DNA from: JAIEOG01 sp964611895
GTDB lineage: Bacteria > Bdellovibrionota > FAC87 > UBA2466
Assembly (NCBI GenBank): GCA_964611895.1
Contig: CAZTDN010000018.1
Coordinates: 6,715 to 70,714 of the forward strand
Direction of reading: 5' to 3'
Length of the DNA: 64,000 nucleotides
Positions 52,370 to 61,827 of the stretch are shown here, piece after piece. The position numbers and the translations under genes were made by a program. How positions within the stretch are numbered: the first letter of the stretch is position 1; every line of letters starts with the position of its first letter. The notes beneath the pieces were generated by a model. That model searched no databases. It saw only the letters and a program-made list of their open reading frames with translations, and had not been told where the DNA came from.

Positions 52370-52902
52370 CAAAGTCCAAAAGCGAGACTGACGCCCATCA
52401 AAGGCGAGTTTCCACCTAAGACCAGTTCTAACGCGCCGGCTTGTGTGGTTACCTGGAAATTCAGGCCGGAATTGAAAACTAGCATCACCCGCTCGATGAT
52501 TTCGAAGTGAATCCCAAACAGCGGCTGCACGTTGACATAAAACGTCCGAGCGGCCGAATTCATCGCCCCCAAACCTAGACCTGCTCCAATATGAAAGCCC
52601 TTGAGCGAATCTCCGACGAGCGTGTAGCGGTAGTTAAAACCCGCACCGATCAAAAAGGGATTGATCGTCGGCATTCCCAAATACGCCTGCAACGCAGACT
52701 TTTCCGAAAGGAGAAAAATGGCCGTAAGCCCCGGCACAGTGGCGCTCTGAGTGTAGGGAGTGTCGATAGCGCTTCCCACGTAGATAGTAGGCCGCCCGGC
52801 GGGCAACCCCGTATTCGATAATCCCCGTGCAGCGCCCTGCGCGCCAAAGCCTACGGTTAAAGCAAGAACCAAAATCCCCGAGAACCCAGTGAATCGTTTC
52901 AT
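52369..52902 (-). CDS. Small outer-membrane beta-barrel protein
   Basis: 177 residues from ATG 52902, with GGAGG 7 nt upstream (an in-frame start at 52917 lies before that site). Signal peptide ending GAQG-AA. Gly-rich alternating strands follow (IYVGSAIDTPYTQSATVPGL; FLIGAGFNYRYTLVG; FHIGAGLGLGAM; MGVSLAFGL), consistent with an eight-strand barrel. No specific family recognised. Single-gene unit ending in its own terminator. Confidence 0.75.
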   Translation of the reverse strand: MKRFTGFSGILVLALTVGFGAQGAARGLSNTGLPAGRPTIYVGSAIDTPYTQSATVPGLTAIFLLSEKSALQAYLGMPTINPFLIGAGFNYRYTLVGDSLKGFHIGAGLGLGAMNSAARTFYVNVQPLFGIHFEIIERVMLVFNSGLNFQVTTQAGALELVLGGNSPLMGVSLAFGL

Positions 52903-53039
52903 GGTGTTTTCCTCCAAGAGACCGAGATTACGCTGGAATTTCGCCTTCGAACACCTAAAAACACCGACGCGCTGCGCTGCTTTGAGCTATCAACTCATTG
53001 GAGATTTATTCCGATACGACTACTGGGAGAACGCGCACC

Positions 53040-53846
53040 GTGGCGGATAACGATTCGAAAACCAAACCGGGTACATCACCCGGAAAAACCGAGGACACTT
53101 CGGCTTCTTACAACAAGAAGGAACCGGCCATGCCCTCACTTTCGGATCTCGCTCCCATGGAGCCGGTGTTTGAAACCGAAGCCCCACCGGAAGATCCCTC
53201 TTCGAATCAAGTCGACACACTCCGCAAGTACATCGGGCTAAAAGAAAGCGAAGCCCGGGATCTCAAAGAGCAGCAACGGCAATACCAAACCTATGTGCGA
53301 AAGCTCACGTCTGAGGTCAAGGGACTCAGCGAACAGCTAAAGAGCACAGTGGATGAACTCGAAGCCCATAAACGCCGTTCAGAGCAAGCAAAGTCGGACC
53401 ACCAAGAACTGGAAAAACGCCACAAAGAAGAACTCACACGCCTCAAAAACGAGTACGAGGAACGTTTGCGCATGACAGGCAATGTTTCCAATGAATACGA
53501 AGAGCTGAAAAAACGGCGAGAGGAATGGAAAGATAAAGTCCAAGAAGATCTCAAACGCATCAAACTCAAAGAACGTGAACTCGAAAACAAATACGAGCTG
53601 CTCAAACGCGATACCCAAGCACTGCTCGACTCCAAGGACAAACACGTCATAGAACTCAAGCGAAAGAACGACGCGCTCGAATTAGAAATGGAAGCCCTCG
53701 AAGAAAAGCTACGCAATGCTACGCAGGGAGTTTCAGCGGTCCAAGCGAAAAAACGCCGCCTCATTGAAACTCTCCGACTGGCCATCGCACTCCTCGAGCA
53801 ACTGGACCAAGCAGACGAAACCGAAGACTCTAAAAAAGCAGGTTAA
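53040..53846 (+). CDS. Cytoplasmic coiled-coil protein
   Basis: 268 residues from GTG 53040, with GGGAGA about 10 nt upstream; a TTG at 52998 would extend it. A disordered acidic N-terminus (about 1-65, Pro/Ser/Thr/Glu) is followed by about 190 residues of uninterrupted, highly charged helix with heptads (SEVKGLSEQLKSTVDELEAH; RLKNEYEERLRM; ELKRKNDALELEMEALEEKL). No signal or TM. Structural or scaffolding role inferred. Head of the plus-strand run that continues with plsC and secA. Confidence 0.75.
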   Translation: MADNDSKTKPGTSPGKTEDTSASYNKKEPAMPSLSDLAPMEPVFETEAPPEDPSSNQVDTLRKYIGLKESEARDLKEQQRQYQTYVRKLTSEVKGLSEQLKSTVDELEAHKRRSEQAKSDHQELEKRHKEELTRLKNEYEERLRMTGNVSNEYEELKKRREEWKDKVQEDLKRIKLKERELENKYELLKRDTQALLDSKDKHVIELKRKNDALELEMEALEEKLRNATQGVSAVQAKKRRLIETLRLAIALLEQLDQADETEDSKKAG

Positions 53847-53901
53847 CACCCCCGATTTTATTGCCAGCTCGCTCAGGCCTTCGCTACCCTACTCTTCTTT
53901 T

Positions 53902-54621
53902 ATGAAACGCGTTTGGGACTTACTTTTTATCACCCTTGCCTTGATTGCGGGAGTGTTATGGACTCTGCTTGGGGCACTGCTGTGCTTGCTTGGCTTCTCC
54001 CTGCGAGAAGACTGGGGACATTCCTGCCACCGTTTTTGGGCAAAAGGCGTGTGCGCCCTTTTTGGAATTCGCGTCCAACCCCCCAACGGGATCCCCCAGC
54101 TGCCTTCAGGGGGAGCTATTCTCGCCCCAAACCATCAAAGTGTCTTTGACATGCCGATTCTGGGGACGCTTCCCCTGGACTTCAAATGGGTGAGCAAACA
54201 AGAAATCGGGCAATTGCCTTTTGTCGGTTGGGCCATGCGGAAAATGGGGTGTTTTTTTGTCAGTCGCAACAATGCCGCTCAAGATCGCAATGTTTTGCAT
54301 TCTGTTGAAATAGGCATTCAAGAAGGTAAAAAAGTGCTGATTTTCCCTGAGGGCACGCGTTCGACCGATGGCCACATGTGCCCCCTGAAAAAAGGCGCTT
54401 TTCGGGTCGCGATCAACACCGGGGCCCCACTCTACCCCATCGCGATTGTGGGGAGTTTTGAGATTGCAGCCCCCCGGCGCTTGCCAGAAAAACGGGGGCA
54501 TCGGGTTCAGATCCGCATTGGAAGTCCCCTGGTACGGTCCCCTGATGAAACACTCGAAATTTTTATGGAACGGTATCGAAAAGAAATGGTTCGCCTCTTG
54601 GACGAACTTAAAGCGACATAG
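53902..54621 (+). CDS. plsC: 1-acyl-sn-glycerol-3-phosphate acyltransferase
   Basis: 239 residues from ATG 53902. N-terminal TM (LLFITLALIAGVLWTLLGAL), then the acyltransferase motifs NHQSVFD (the NHX4D catalytic pair), the Arg-containing block near GCFFVSR, FPEGTRS, and the block-IV region around GAPLYPIAIVGS. Makes phosphatidic acid from lysophosphatidate at the inner membrane. Lies between the coiled-coil gene and secA, with 35 bp to secA. Confidence 0.93.
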   Translation: MKRVWDLLFITLALIAGVLWTLLGALLCLLGFSLREDWGHSCHRFWAKGVCALFGIRVQPPNGIPQLPSGGAILAPNHQSVFDMPILGTLPLDFKWVSKQEIGQLPFVGWAMRKMGCFFVSRNNAAQDRNVLHSVEIGIQEGKKVLIFPEGTRSTDGHMCPLKKGAFRVAINTGAPLYPIAIVGSFEIAAPRRLPEKRGHRVQIRIGSPLVRSPDETLEIFMERYRKEMVRLLDELKAT

Positions 54622-54656
54622 TATGTTAGGCCATTACTTAGTATGGTAGCAAAATC

Positions 54657-57188
54657 ATGATAAACGCATTTGCAAAAAAAATATTCGGCAGCGCCAATGA
54701 CCGAGAAATCAAACGCCTTGCGCCTTTAGTTCAAAAAATCGGTTCCCTCGAAGCAGCGCTGCTCCCTTTGACTCAGGAGCAGCTGGCCGCGAAAACCGTC
54801 GAATTTCGTAGCCGGGTCGCGCAAGGGGAGCCCCTCAACAACCTTCTGCCCGAAGCTTTTGCTGTCGTTCGCGAGATGTCCAAACGCGTTTTGAAAATGC
54901 GCCACTTTGATGTCCAACTCATCGGAGGCATGGTCTTGCATAGTGGCAAAGTTGCCGAGATGAAAACCGGAGAAGGAAAAACTCTCGTCGCGACCCTGCC
55001 TGTATACCTCAACGCCTTGGAGGGCAAAGGTGTCCACGTAGTCACGGTGAACGACTACCTTGCAAAGCGGGACTCGGAATGGATGGGACAGCTCTACACA
55101 GCTCTGGGATTGTCAGTAGGCGTAATTGTCCACGGGCTAAACGACTCGCAGCGCCGACAAAACTACGCAGCGGACATTACCTACGGCACCAACAACGAGT
55201 TTGGTTTTGACTACTTGCGCGACAATATGAAGTTCCGCTTGGAGGACTTTGCGCAACGAGAGCTTAATTTTGCGATTGTCGACGAAGTCGATTCCATCTT
55301 GATCGATGAAGCGCGAACCCCTCTTATCATCAGCGGCCCGACGGAGGACTCGACCGACAAGTACTACACCATTAATTCCGTGATCCCGATTCTCAAAAAA
55401 GAGGAAGACTACACAATCGAGGAAAAATCGCGCTCCGCTTCGCTCACCGACGCTGGGGTGACAAAGCTAGAAAAGGCGCTTCGCGTATCGAATCTTTACG
55501 CCCCCGAAAATATGGACATTGTGCACCACGTGCACCAGGCCCTGAAGGCCCACGCGATTTTTCAGATCGACGTCGACTACGTGGTCAAAGATGGTCAGGT
55601 TATTATTGTCGATGAGTTCACCGGTCGCCTGATGCCCGGACGCCGTTACAGCGATGGGCTGCACCAGGCGCTCGAAGCCAAAGAAGGCGTCACCATCGAA
55701 AACGAAAACCAAACGCTCGCTACCATTACTTTCCAAAACTTTTTCCGCATGTACAAAAAACTTGCGGGGATGACGGGAACAGCCGACACAGAGGCGGCAG
55801 AATTTCGAAAAATCTACAACCTAGACGTCGCAGTTATCCCCACCAACAAGAAAAATATTCGCAAAGATGCTCCCGATGTCGTTTACAAGAGCATGCGCGG
55901 AAAATTCGAAGCCGCCTGCAACGAAATTGCGGAGCTACACAGCAAAAAAATCCCCGTGCTAGCGGGAACTGCGTCCATTGAAAAGTCCGAGCTCTTGAGT
56001 TCCTTTTTGCGAAAAAAGGGCGTCCCGCACAACGTACTCAATGCCAAGCACCACGAACGCGAGGCAGAAATCGTCGCTAATGCTGGCCAACCGGGAGCGG
56101 TGACGATCGCAACCAACATGGCGGGCCGCGGGACCGACATTGTTCTAGGGCCCGGCGTTAGCGAAATGGGCGGGCTGCACATCATTGGCACTGAGCGACA
56201 TGAATCCCGTCGCATTGACAACCAGCTTCGAGGCCGTGCTGGCCGTCAGGGGGACCCTGGCTATAGCCGTTTTTACATGTCTTTGGACGACGACTTGATT
56301 CGTATTTTTAATGGCGAGCGTATAAAAGCCTATATGGAACGCTTCAAAATGGAAGAAGATGTTCCCATTGAATCTCGCCTCATCTCGAGAGCGATCGAAA
56401 ACGCTCAAAAGAAAGTCGAAGCGCATAACTTTGATATTCGCAAACACTTGCTGGAGTACGACGACGTGCTCAATAAACAGCGTGAGGTGATTTACGAGTT
56501 GCGCAAACTTATCCTCGCGGGGGGCGACGGAACCAAGAACCTCATTCTGGACATTGTCCAGGAGCAGATTGAGACCATTGTTTCGACCTTTGCGTCCGCC
56601 AAGAACACCACCGAGTGGGAACGAACCCCTATCTCCGAGTCCATTTCCGCGCTTTTTGGAAACGCGCTCGGAATCGACGATCACTTTTGGCAAGTGACTG
56701 GCAGTTCCAAAGAGTTGGAAAAAACTCTCTTGGATCGAGCTACTGCGCTTTACGACGCTCGAGAGCGATCCATGACCGCCCCCCTGCTTCGTCAGTTGGA
56801 GCAGATGATTTATTTAGGCTCGATCGATCAGCTATGGAAAGATCACCTGCTCAACATGGACCACCTCAAAGAGGGTGTGGGCCTGCGCGGTTACGGACAA
56901 AAAGACCCTCTGGTCGAGTACAAAAAAGAAGGTTTTACTCTGTTTAAGATGATGGACGAGCAAATTAAGACGGACGTCATTTCAAAGCTGTACCGAGTCG
57001 AGGTCACCCCGGAGAGCCACATCGAGGAAATCGCACCCAAGAAACAAGCACCTATGACGTTCTTGCACGGAGGTTCGGATGAGCCGATGGCGCCAGCTCA
57101 GGTGACTCGGGAAGAAGACAAGGTCGGCCGAAATGACCCCTGCCCTTGCGGCAGCGGCAAAAAATATAAAAAGTGCCACGGGAAATAA
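54657..57188 (+). CDS. secA: Protein translocase ATPase SecA
   Basis: 843 residues. NBD1 with Walker A MKTGEGKT and DEVDSILIDEARTPL; the preprotein crosslinking domain after it; NBD2 with MAGRGTDI and GRAGRQGDPG; the helical wing/scaffold; and the C-terminal zinc motif CPCGSGKKYKKCH that binds SecB and phospholipid. Complete and typical. Drives Sec export of the many secreted proteins in this window. Confidence 0.98.
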   Translation: MINAFAKKIFGSANDREIKRLAPLVQKIGSLEAALLPLTQEQLAAKTVEFRSRVAQGEPLNNLLPEAFAVVREMSKRVLKMRHFDVQLIGGMVLHSGKVAEMKTGEGKTLVATLPVYLNALEGKGVHVVTVNDYLAKRDSEWMGQLYTALGLSVGVIVHGLNDSQRRQNYAADITYGTNNEFGFDYLRDNMKFRLEDFAQRELNFAIVDEVDSILIDEARTPLIISGPTEDSTDKYYTINSVIPILKKEEDYTIEEKSRSASLTDAGVTKLEKALRVSNLYAPENMDIVHHVHQALKAHAIFQIDVDYVVKDGQVIIVDEFTGRLMPGRRYSDGLHQALEAKEGVTIENENQTLATITFQNFFRMYKKLAGMTGTADTEAAEFRKIYNLDVAVIPTNKKNIRKDAPDVVYKSMRGKFEAACNEIAELHSKKIPVLAGTASIEKSELLSSFLRKKGVPHNVLNAKHHEREAEIVANAGQPGAVTIATNMAGRGTDIVLGPGVSEMGGLHIIGTERHESRRIDNQLRGRAGRQGDPGYSRFYMSLDDDLIRIFNGERIKAYMERFKMEEDVPIESRLISRAIENAQKKVEAHNFDIRKHLLEYDDVLNKQREVIYELRKLILAGGDGTKNLILDIVQEQIETIVSTFASAKNTTEWERTPISESISALFGNALGIDDHFWQVTGSSKELEKTLLDRATALYDARERSMTAPLLRQLEQMIYLGSIDQLWKDHLLNMDHLKEGVGLRGYGQKDPLVEYKKEGFTLFKMMDEQIKTDVISKLYRVEVTPESHIEEIAPKKQAPMTFLHGGSDEPMAPAQVTREEDKVGRNDPCPCGSGKKYKKCHGK

Positions 57189-57207
57189 ACCCAGTAGAGA
57201 GTGATAC

Positions 57208-57774
57208 ATGCTATCGACTTGTCCCAATTGCAAAAAAGAGATCGAACACGAGGACTTTCTTTTTGAAGTTCAGTGCCAGTGTGGCTCGCGCTTTAATCCG
57301 TTTATGTCCATGAGTGAAGAAACTCCCGCTGAAGTCGTTGCCACTCCAGTCTGGGAAAACAAGGATTCGACGCCAGATTACAGCGAAAGCCAAAGTGTGT
57401 TTTCTGAGCTCAAGGAGTTTGCAGAAACTGGCGCCGTGACACCTCCCCCTTCGCCCCCCAACGCCACGGCAGAACTGGATTCTCTCCCGGGGGCCACAAA
57501 TTCCGTCGAGGCCCTGGATGCCATTTTAACCGCGGGGGATAGTTTGCCTGGTTACCAAATCGATCGGTACCTCCCACCTGTGTCGGCGGTAGCGGCATTG
57601 GATGCTTCGGAACCCAACCCTTTGCGCCCCGGGTTCAATGCGCTTTGGAGTCAGGCACTCCAATGCGGAGCCAATGGCATTGTAGCGGTACGCTGGGTAT
57701 TATCCCCGGATGGCACGCGAGTGGTCTTGAGCGGCACTCCGGTCCATTGCTCTAAAGACCCCCTTGAAAACTAG
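57208..57774 (+). CDS. Zinc-ribbon protein with YbjQ-like C-terminal domain
   Basis: 188 residues, 19 bp after secA. The N-terminus has a treble pair CPNC (5-8) and CQCG (about 23-26), a small zinc ribbon like those of MJ0042 type. Then an acidic, Pro/Ser/Thr-rich linker (about 35-110), and a C-terminal unit (ALWSQALQCGANGIVAVRWV, VVLSGTPVHC) that resembles the YbjQ/DUF74 half-fold. That last match is by eye. Function unknown; the next gene overlaps its end by 11 bp. Confidence 0.7.
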   Translation: MLSTCPNCKKEIEHEDFLFEVQCQCGSRFNPFMSMSEETPAEVVATPVWENKDSTPDYSESQSVFSELKEFAETGAVTPPPSPPNATAELDSLPGATNSVEALDAILTAGDSLPGYQIDRYLPPVSAVAALDASEPNPLRPGFNALWSQALQCGANGIVAVRWVLSPDGTRVVLSGTPVHCSKDPLEN

Positions 57775-58282
57775 ACCCAAAGACAACCCAAGTCTGCGTC
57801 CCATTGGCGCCCGAGCGCTGAAAAGCGCTTCGGATACTCTGCGACCTCACCTTGCGGGCGCACGCGTGCTCGACCTCTATGCAGGTCAGGGGCGCTTTGG
57901 GCAAATGGCTTTGGAAGAGGGCGCCGAATCGGTAACCTTCATCGAAAAAGAGGCTGCCACAAGCGCCGAGTTGAACAAACGCCTAGCCCGTTGGAAAAAC
58001 TCTTGTCAAATCCTGGTCGGAGACGCCCTCACTTCCCGACCGAATCTGGGTTGCTTTGACATCGTTTTTGCAGACCCCCCTTTTGGGGATTGGGAGGCTG
58101 CTTTCCTGGAGAAGCTTCTCCGTGCTGTAATCCCGCGGATGCATCCGGACTCAATTTTTCTTGTTAAAAACCCAAGCCGGGTGTTACTTTCGGGCCCGTT
58201 TCCGGGTCTAACCCTTTTGAAACAATCGAAGTTTGGAGAGTCCACCCTCACCTACTTTCGCTATAGGACAGCCGATGAGTGA
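57764..58282 (+). CDS. rsmD: RsmD-family 16S rRNA guanine-N2 methyltransferase
   Basis: 172 residues from TTG 57764. SAM-binding motif VLDLYAGQGRFG, the acidic IEKEA, and the catalytic motif ADPPFG (the N/DPPY/F motif of N-methyltransferases). It is somewhat short at the N-terminus: the family's RGRKL..P...RPT block is reduced to PSLRPIGARALKSASDTL. Immediately followed by coaD, the standard rsmD-coaD pairing, which supports the assignment to G966 methylation. Confidence 0.85.
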   Translation: MKTRPKDNPSLRPIGARALKSASDTLRPHLAGARVLDLYAGQGRFGQMALEEGAESVTFIEKEAATSAELNKRLARWKNSCQILVGDALTSRPNLGCFDIVFADPPFGDWEAAFLEKLLRAVIPRMHPDSIFLVKNPSRVLLSGPFPGLTLLKQSKFGESTLTYFRYRTADE

Positions 58283-58766
58283 TCCCATCCACAGCCGCGC
58301 TATCTACCCAGGGACTTTTGACCCCATTACTAATGGGCATGTGGATCTTATCAAGCGAAGCCTTGGCGTCTTTGGCAGCGTTACGGTGCTAGTGGCACAT
58401 TCCAGAAAAAAAGCGCCCCTTTTCGACTCCGCCACGCGCAAAGCACTCATTGAACGCTGCTTCCCGGGCGATCCGCGCGTACACGTGGACACCTACGAGG
58501 GCTTGCTTGTGGATTACGCGCGCAAACACGGCATCCGCACTGTATTGCGAGGCCTGCGCGCGGTATCGGATTTTGAGTATGAGTTTCAAATGGCCACCAT
58601 GAATAGCCGTCTGTACCCAGACTTGCAGACGTATTTTTTGATGGCCAGCGAGCGATCGTTTTTTGTGAACTCCACCCTGATAAAAGAAGTGGTCTCTCAT
58701 CACGGAGACGTCTCCGAAATGGTGCCCCCTCACGTGGAAGAAAAACTAAAGGAAAAGTTATGGTAG
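58275..58766 (+). CDS. coaD: Phosphopantetheine adenylyltransferase
   Basis: 163 residues from ATG 58275 with AGGA 6 nt upstream. GTFDPITNGH (13-22) contains the TxGH nucleotidyltransferase motif; VLRGLRAVSDFEYEFQMA and NSTLIKEVVSHHGDVSEMVP are CoaD-specific. Catalyses the fourth step of CoA synthesis. Overlaps rsmD by 8 bp and aspC by 7 bp. Confidence 0.97.
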   Translation: MSDPIHSRAIYPGTFDPITNGHVDLIKRSLGVFGSVTVLVAHSRKKAPLFDSATRKALIERCFPGDPRVHVDTYEGLLVDYARKHGIRTVLRGLRAVSDFEYEFQMATMNSRLYPDLQTYFLMASERSFFVNSTLIKEVVSHHGDVSEMVPPHVEEKLKEKLW

Positions 58767-59941
58767 GCCTGTCGTCCCGAGTCGCAAAACTCAAGTCTTC
58801 TTCGATTATGGAGATTGCAGCCCGCGCTCAGGCGATGAAAGCCCAAGGAGTCGACGTCGTCTCTCTCGCTGCGGGGGAACCCGACTTCAACACACCCGAA
58901 GCCATTCAGAAAGCTGCCACTCAAGCGATGGCTGAAGGGATCACCAAATACACACCGGCTGCTGGATTTTTGTCCTTGAGAGAAACCCTCGCGGAAAAAA
59001 TCTCGCGCGAAAACCGGTTTCCCGTAACTCCCGACGAAATCATTGTGACTTCCGGCGCCAAAATGGCCATTTACCTCGCACTCCAATGCTTGGCCGACGA
59101 AGGAGACACCGTGCTTGTCCCCACTCCGGCGTGGGTGAGTTACCGTCCCATGATTGAGCTCACGGGCGCGAACATGGTTCCGCTGCCGCTTTTTGAAGAA
59201 GATGGATTTCGGCTCAACGTAGATCGTTGGAAAGGCCTCGCCATTCCCGCTAACGCCAAAGGAATTCTCCTCAATAGCCCCAACAACCCAACGGGTGCTG
59301 TGTTTTCCGCCGAGGAACTCAAAAAACTTGCTGGGTGGGCGCTCCAACGCAATCTGTGGATCCTGTCCGACGAAATCTACGAAAAAATTCTCTACGATGG
59401 GGCGGAGCATGTCAGCGTTGCCGCTTTGGGACCCGAAGTGCGCAACCATACCATCACCATCAGCGGTTTTTCCAAGAGCCACTGTATGACGGGATGGCGA
59501 CTAGGGTGGGCCGTCGGCAATCGCGAGCTCATCCAAAAAATGGCCGCTCTGCAGAGCCAGAGCGTGAGTCACGTCACAAGCTTTGTGCAGTGGGCGGCAA
59601 TTACGGCTGCAAAATTGGACGAATCGGTGGTCTCTGAAATGGTAACGGAGTTTAATGAACGCCGTCTGTACTGCATGAAAAGGCTCGACGCTCTGTCTAA
59701 GCACTGCTCATACGTTCGACCGACGGGCGCCTTTTATTTTTATGTGAATTTTTCTAAGTGGTGCAAAGAACACGGCAAGAATGATCTGGATCTTTGCAAA
59801 GATCTTTTGGCGGTAGCCCATGTGGCAGCTGTGCCAGGGTCGTCTTTTGGTAAAGAAAATTTTGTTCGCCTTAGCTACGCCAATTCCCCGGCGAATTTGG
59901 AAAAAGCCTTTGATCGAATGGAAAAGTTTTTAAACAGCTAG
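58760..59941 (+). CDS. aspC: Class I aspartate aminotransferase (subgroup Ib)
   Basis: 393 residues. Fold-type I features: AAGEPDFNTPE, KYTPAAGFLSLRE, NSPNNPTGAVF, SDEIYEK and the PLP-lysine in FSKSHCMTGWRLGW. C-terminal Arg in FVRLSYANS binds the substrate carboxylate. Interconverts aspartate/oxaloacetate with glutamate/2-oxoglutarate. Its TAG stop is shared with the convergent barrel gene in CTAG (59938-59941). Confidence 0.93.
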   Translation: MVGLSSRVAKLKSSSIMEIAARAQAMKAQGVDVVSLAAGEPDFNTPEAIQKAATQAMAEGITKYTPAAGFLSLRETLAEKISRENRFPVTPDEIIVTSGAKMAIYLALQCLADEGDTVLVPTPAWVSYRPMIELTGANMVPLPLFEEDGFRLNVDRWKGLAIPANAKGILLNSPNNPTGAVFSAEELKKLAGWALQRNLWILSDEIYEKILYDGAEHVSVAALGPEVRNHTITISGFSKSHCMTGWRLGWAVGNRELIQKMAALQSQSVSHVTSFVQWAAITAAKLDESVVSEMVTEFNERRLYCMKRLDALSKHCSYVRPTGAFYFYVNFSKWCKEHGKNDLDLCKDLLAVAHVAAVPGSSFGKENFVRLSYANSPANLEKAFDRMEKFLNS

Positions 59942-61242
59942 AAAGAGTTTCCGATATTAGCAGCGAGCCGAATGCCCTGTGGGGTGAGCGCTGTATCAAA
60001 GCGGAGTACCAATCGGTTATTCCAAATCAATCGCCCCCCCCAGCCCACGGAAGCATGCCAACGCGTAAAATCGTTGGGAACCAGATTGGGCCAAACTCGC
60101 CCGAAGTCGACAAAGGGGACAAACCCAATGGTCAGATCCTGACGCAGTAAATTGGTGAATATGGGATCCCACCGCAGCTCAAACCCCAGAAACAGACGCA
60201 TTTTGTCGATGAACTGATTGCTTTGGTAACCTCGAACAAAACGATCCCCGGCTATCCCAATCGAAGAAAACGTCCCCCCCACATACCCCAGCTCGAAAAA
60301 GGGGACGTCCCCGCTGAGATATTCGATCAAAGTACGGTGAGCAAAAACCAACCGTTTCCCCAGAGGGATAAATTTGCGAAATGTATACGTCGTTCGGGTA
60401 AAGTCGTATTCGCTCCCCGTGATCGCTCGATTGGCCACACTGAAAAATATCTCATGGTAGTCCCCACGCGAGGGATACGGTTCAAAATCCAACGTATCGT
60501 AAATCAGTGCGATCCCCAAAGAGTGAGTTCTTCCGCCTCCGACGCCGACCGGGCGTTGCTGTTCCAGCAGACTGCCCACGGGAACCCCGACATCGGTCCA
60601 TTTCAAATGCAAGAACGGCCCTGCGCGAAAATACCGGCCGAAATACCACGAAGTTTGCAGATAAATCGATGGGCTCGATAATAAATCTTGGTACAAGACA
60701 CTCTGCGCATCGTAGGCCGCCTGATCGAACGGTGGGTTATTCCCTATTCCAAAATAGTTCAGGGAGATGTCTCGATCATAAGCCAGACGAGTGGTAATGC
60801 GCATGCGCTCCCTAAAGGCCCATGGAAAATCCAACTGGAGCTGGTGTTTTTGACGCCCGCGGTCCGACGCCAGAACCTGGGCAATAATTTCAGCGGTGTG
60901 CGGATCTTGTCGTCGAATGTTTTGCAGTTGTAAGCGCAATCCCAGGTTGAACCCGTTGCGGACGCTGGGGAAAACGATCGGAATGCCTTGCATGGTCCAC
61001 GGATCGCCACCTAGCTCAAATGCCTTCTTCTTTACGATGCGATCGATGCGTTGGGCGACATCCTCGCCGAACTTGGCGATATCGTGTCCCATGGCATCCA
61101 GACCTTCGCGAGAGTCGTCGCGTCCGGTTTTTTTTACGTCTTCAGCGGGCTCGAAATGATCGATACCTTTGGTGGAGGGCAATTCAGCCACTGCAAAGAC
61201 CGCCCCTGAGGAGATCAATGCGATGAAAACAAGGGATTTCAC
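59938..61242 (-). CDS. Omp85-superfamily surface antigen barrel without POTRA domains
   Basis: 434 residues. Signal peptide ending AVA-EL, then a charged segment of about 60 residues. About 350 residues of beta-strands follow (NGFNLGLRLQLQ; HQLQLDFPWAFRERMRITTR; RFVRGYQSNQFIDK; VLRFDTALTPQGIRLAANIG) ending in Phe. The VRGY loop-6 motif marks the BamA/TamA superfamily, but no POTRA repeats are present, as in lipase-like D15 proteins. Probably an outer-membrane pore or assembly-type protein with unknown client. Confidence 0.82.
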   Translation of the reverse strand: MKSLVFIALISSGAVFAVAELPSTKGIDHFEPAEDVKKTGRDDSREGLDAMGHDIAKFGEDVAQRIDRIVKKKAFELGGDPWTMQGIPIVFPSVRNGFNLGLRLQLQNIRRQDPHTAEIIAQVLASDRGRQKHQLQLDFPWAFRERMRITTRLAYDRDISLNYFGIGNNPPFDQAAYDAQSVLYQDLLSSPSIYLQTSWYFGRYFRAGPFLHLKWTDVGVPVGSLLEQQRPVGVGGGRTHSLGIALIYDTLDFEPYPSRGDYHEIFFSVANRAITGSEYDFTRTTYTFRKFIPLGKRLVFAHRTLIEYLSGDVPFFELGYVGGTFSSIGIAGDRFVRGYQSNQFIDKMRLFLGFELRWDPIFTNLLRQDLTIGFVPFVDFGRVWPNLVPNDFTRWHASVGWGGRLIWNNRLVLRFDTALTPQGIRLAANIGNSF

Positions 61243-61260
61243 TCAGGTATTCTGCCTAAG

Positions 61261-61827
61261 CTAGAGGGTAAACGCCAGCCCGGCGCTTAGAAAAATGCCC
61301 GTCATGTCGAGCGAACCTGCATTGTAGGGAGTGGCGCCAGAGACGAGACTTCCGAGGTTTTGGAGGCGATACCCTCCCCCCAAAAGCAAACTCACCGGGG
61401 CTGTCAGGCGAACTCCGATGAGCAATCTGCCTCGGTAGCTCAGCGGCGGAGCTAAGGCCGAGTAACTGCCCGAGCCTTGGACACTCAAAGTCGCTGGGTA
61501 AACTACTGCGGCAGTCAAAAGCCAAAACCACCGCGGGTAGGACAAAAAAAGACCCGCTTCACCAATCAACCCGATGTAGCTGAGTCGATCCGAAGCCGCA
61601 TCCGCGGCCAACCAGTAGTCTGCTCCCACACCGATATACGCACCAGGAGCAGGGGAAATTCCGATATTCATCTCGATGGATAAAGGAAGATTAAACGGGG
61701 TCGTCAGAAAGCTCAAAGAGGACGTCCCCGTGGCTAGGAACCGCGGAGACCGAAACCCTTCTGCTTGTACGGGAACCCAAGAAACCAAGAAAAACAAACC
61801 GAGACAGATGGTTCGGAGCCGAGTCAC
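61261..61827 (-). CDS. Small outer-membrane beta-barrel protein
   Basis: 188 residues from GTG 61827, which overlaps the TGA stop of the preceding gene (GTGA). Signal peptide ending VQA-EG. Gly/Ala/Leu-rich alternating strands (GAYIGVGADYWLAAD; GRLLIGVRLTAPVSLLLGGGY; GIFLSAGLAFTL) suggest an eight-strand barrel. No family recognised. Translationally coupled with the TM2/GspG-like gene and 18 bp before the Omp85-type barrel gene. Confidence 0.75.
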   Translation of the reverse strand: MTRLRTICLGLFFLVSWVPVQAEGFRSPRFLATGTSSLSFLTTPFNLPLSIEMNIGISPAPGAYIGVGADYWLAADAASDRLSYIGLIGEAGLFLSYPRWFWLLTAAVVYPATLSVQGSGSYSALAPPLSYRGRLLIGVRLTAPVSLLLGGGYRLQNLGSLVSGATPYNAGSLDMTGIFLSAGLAFTL

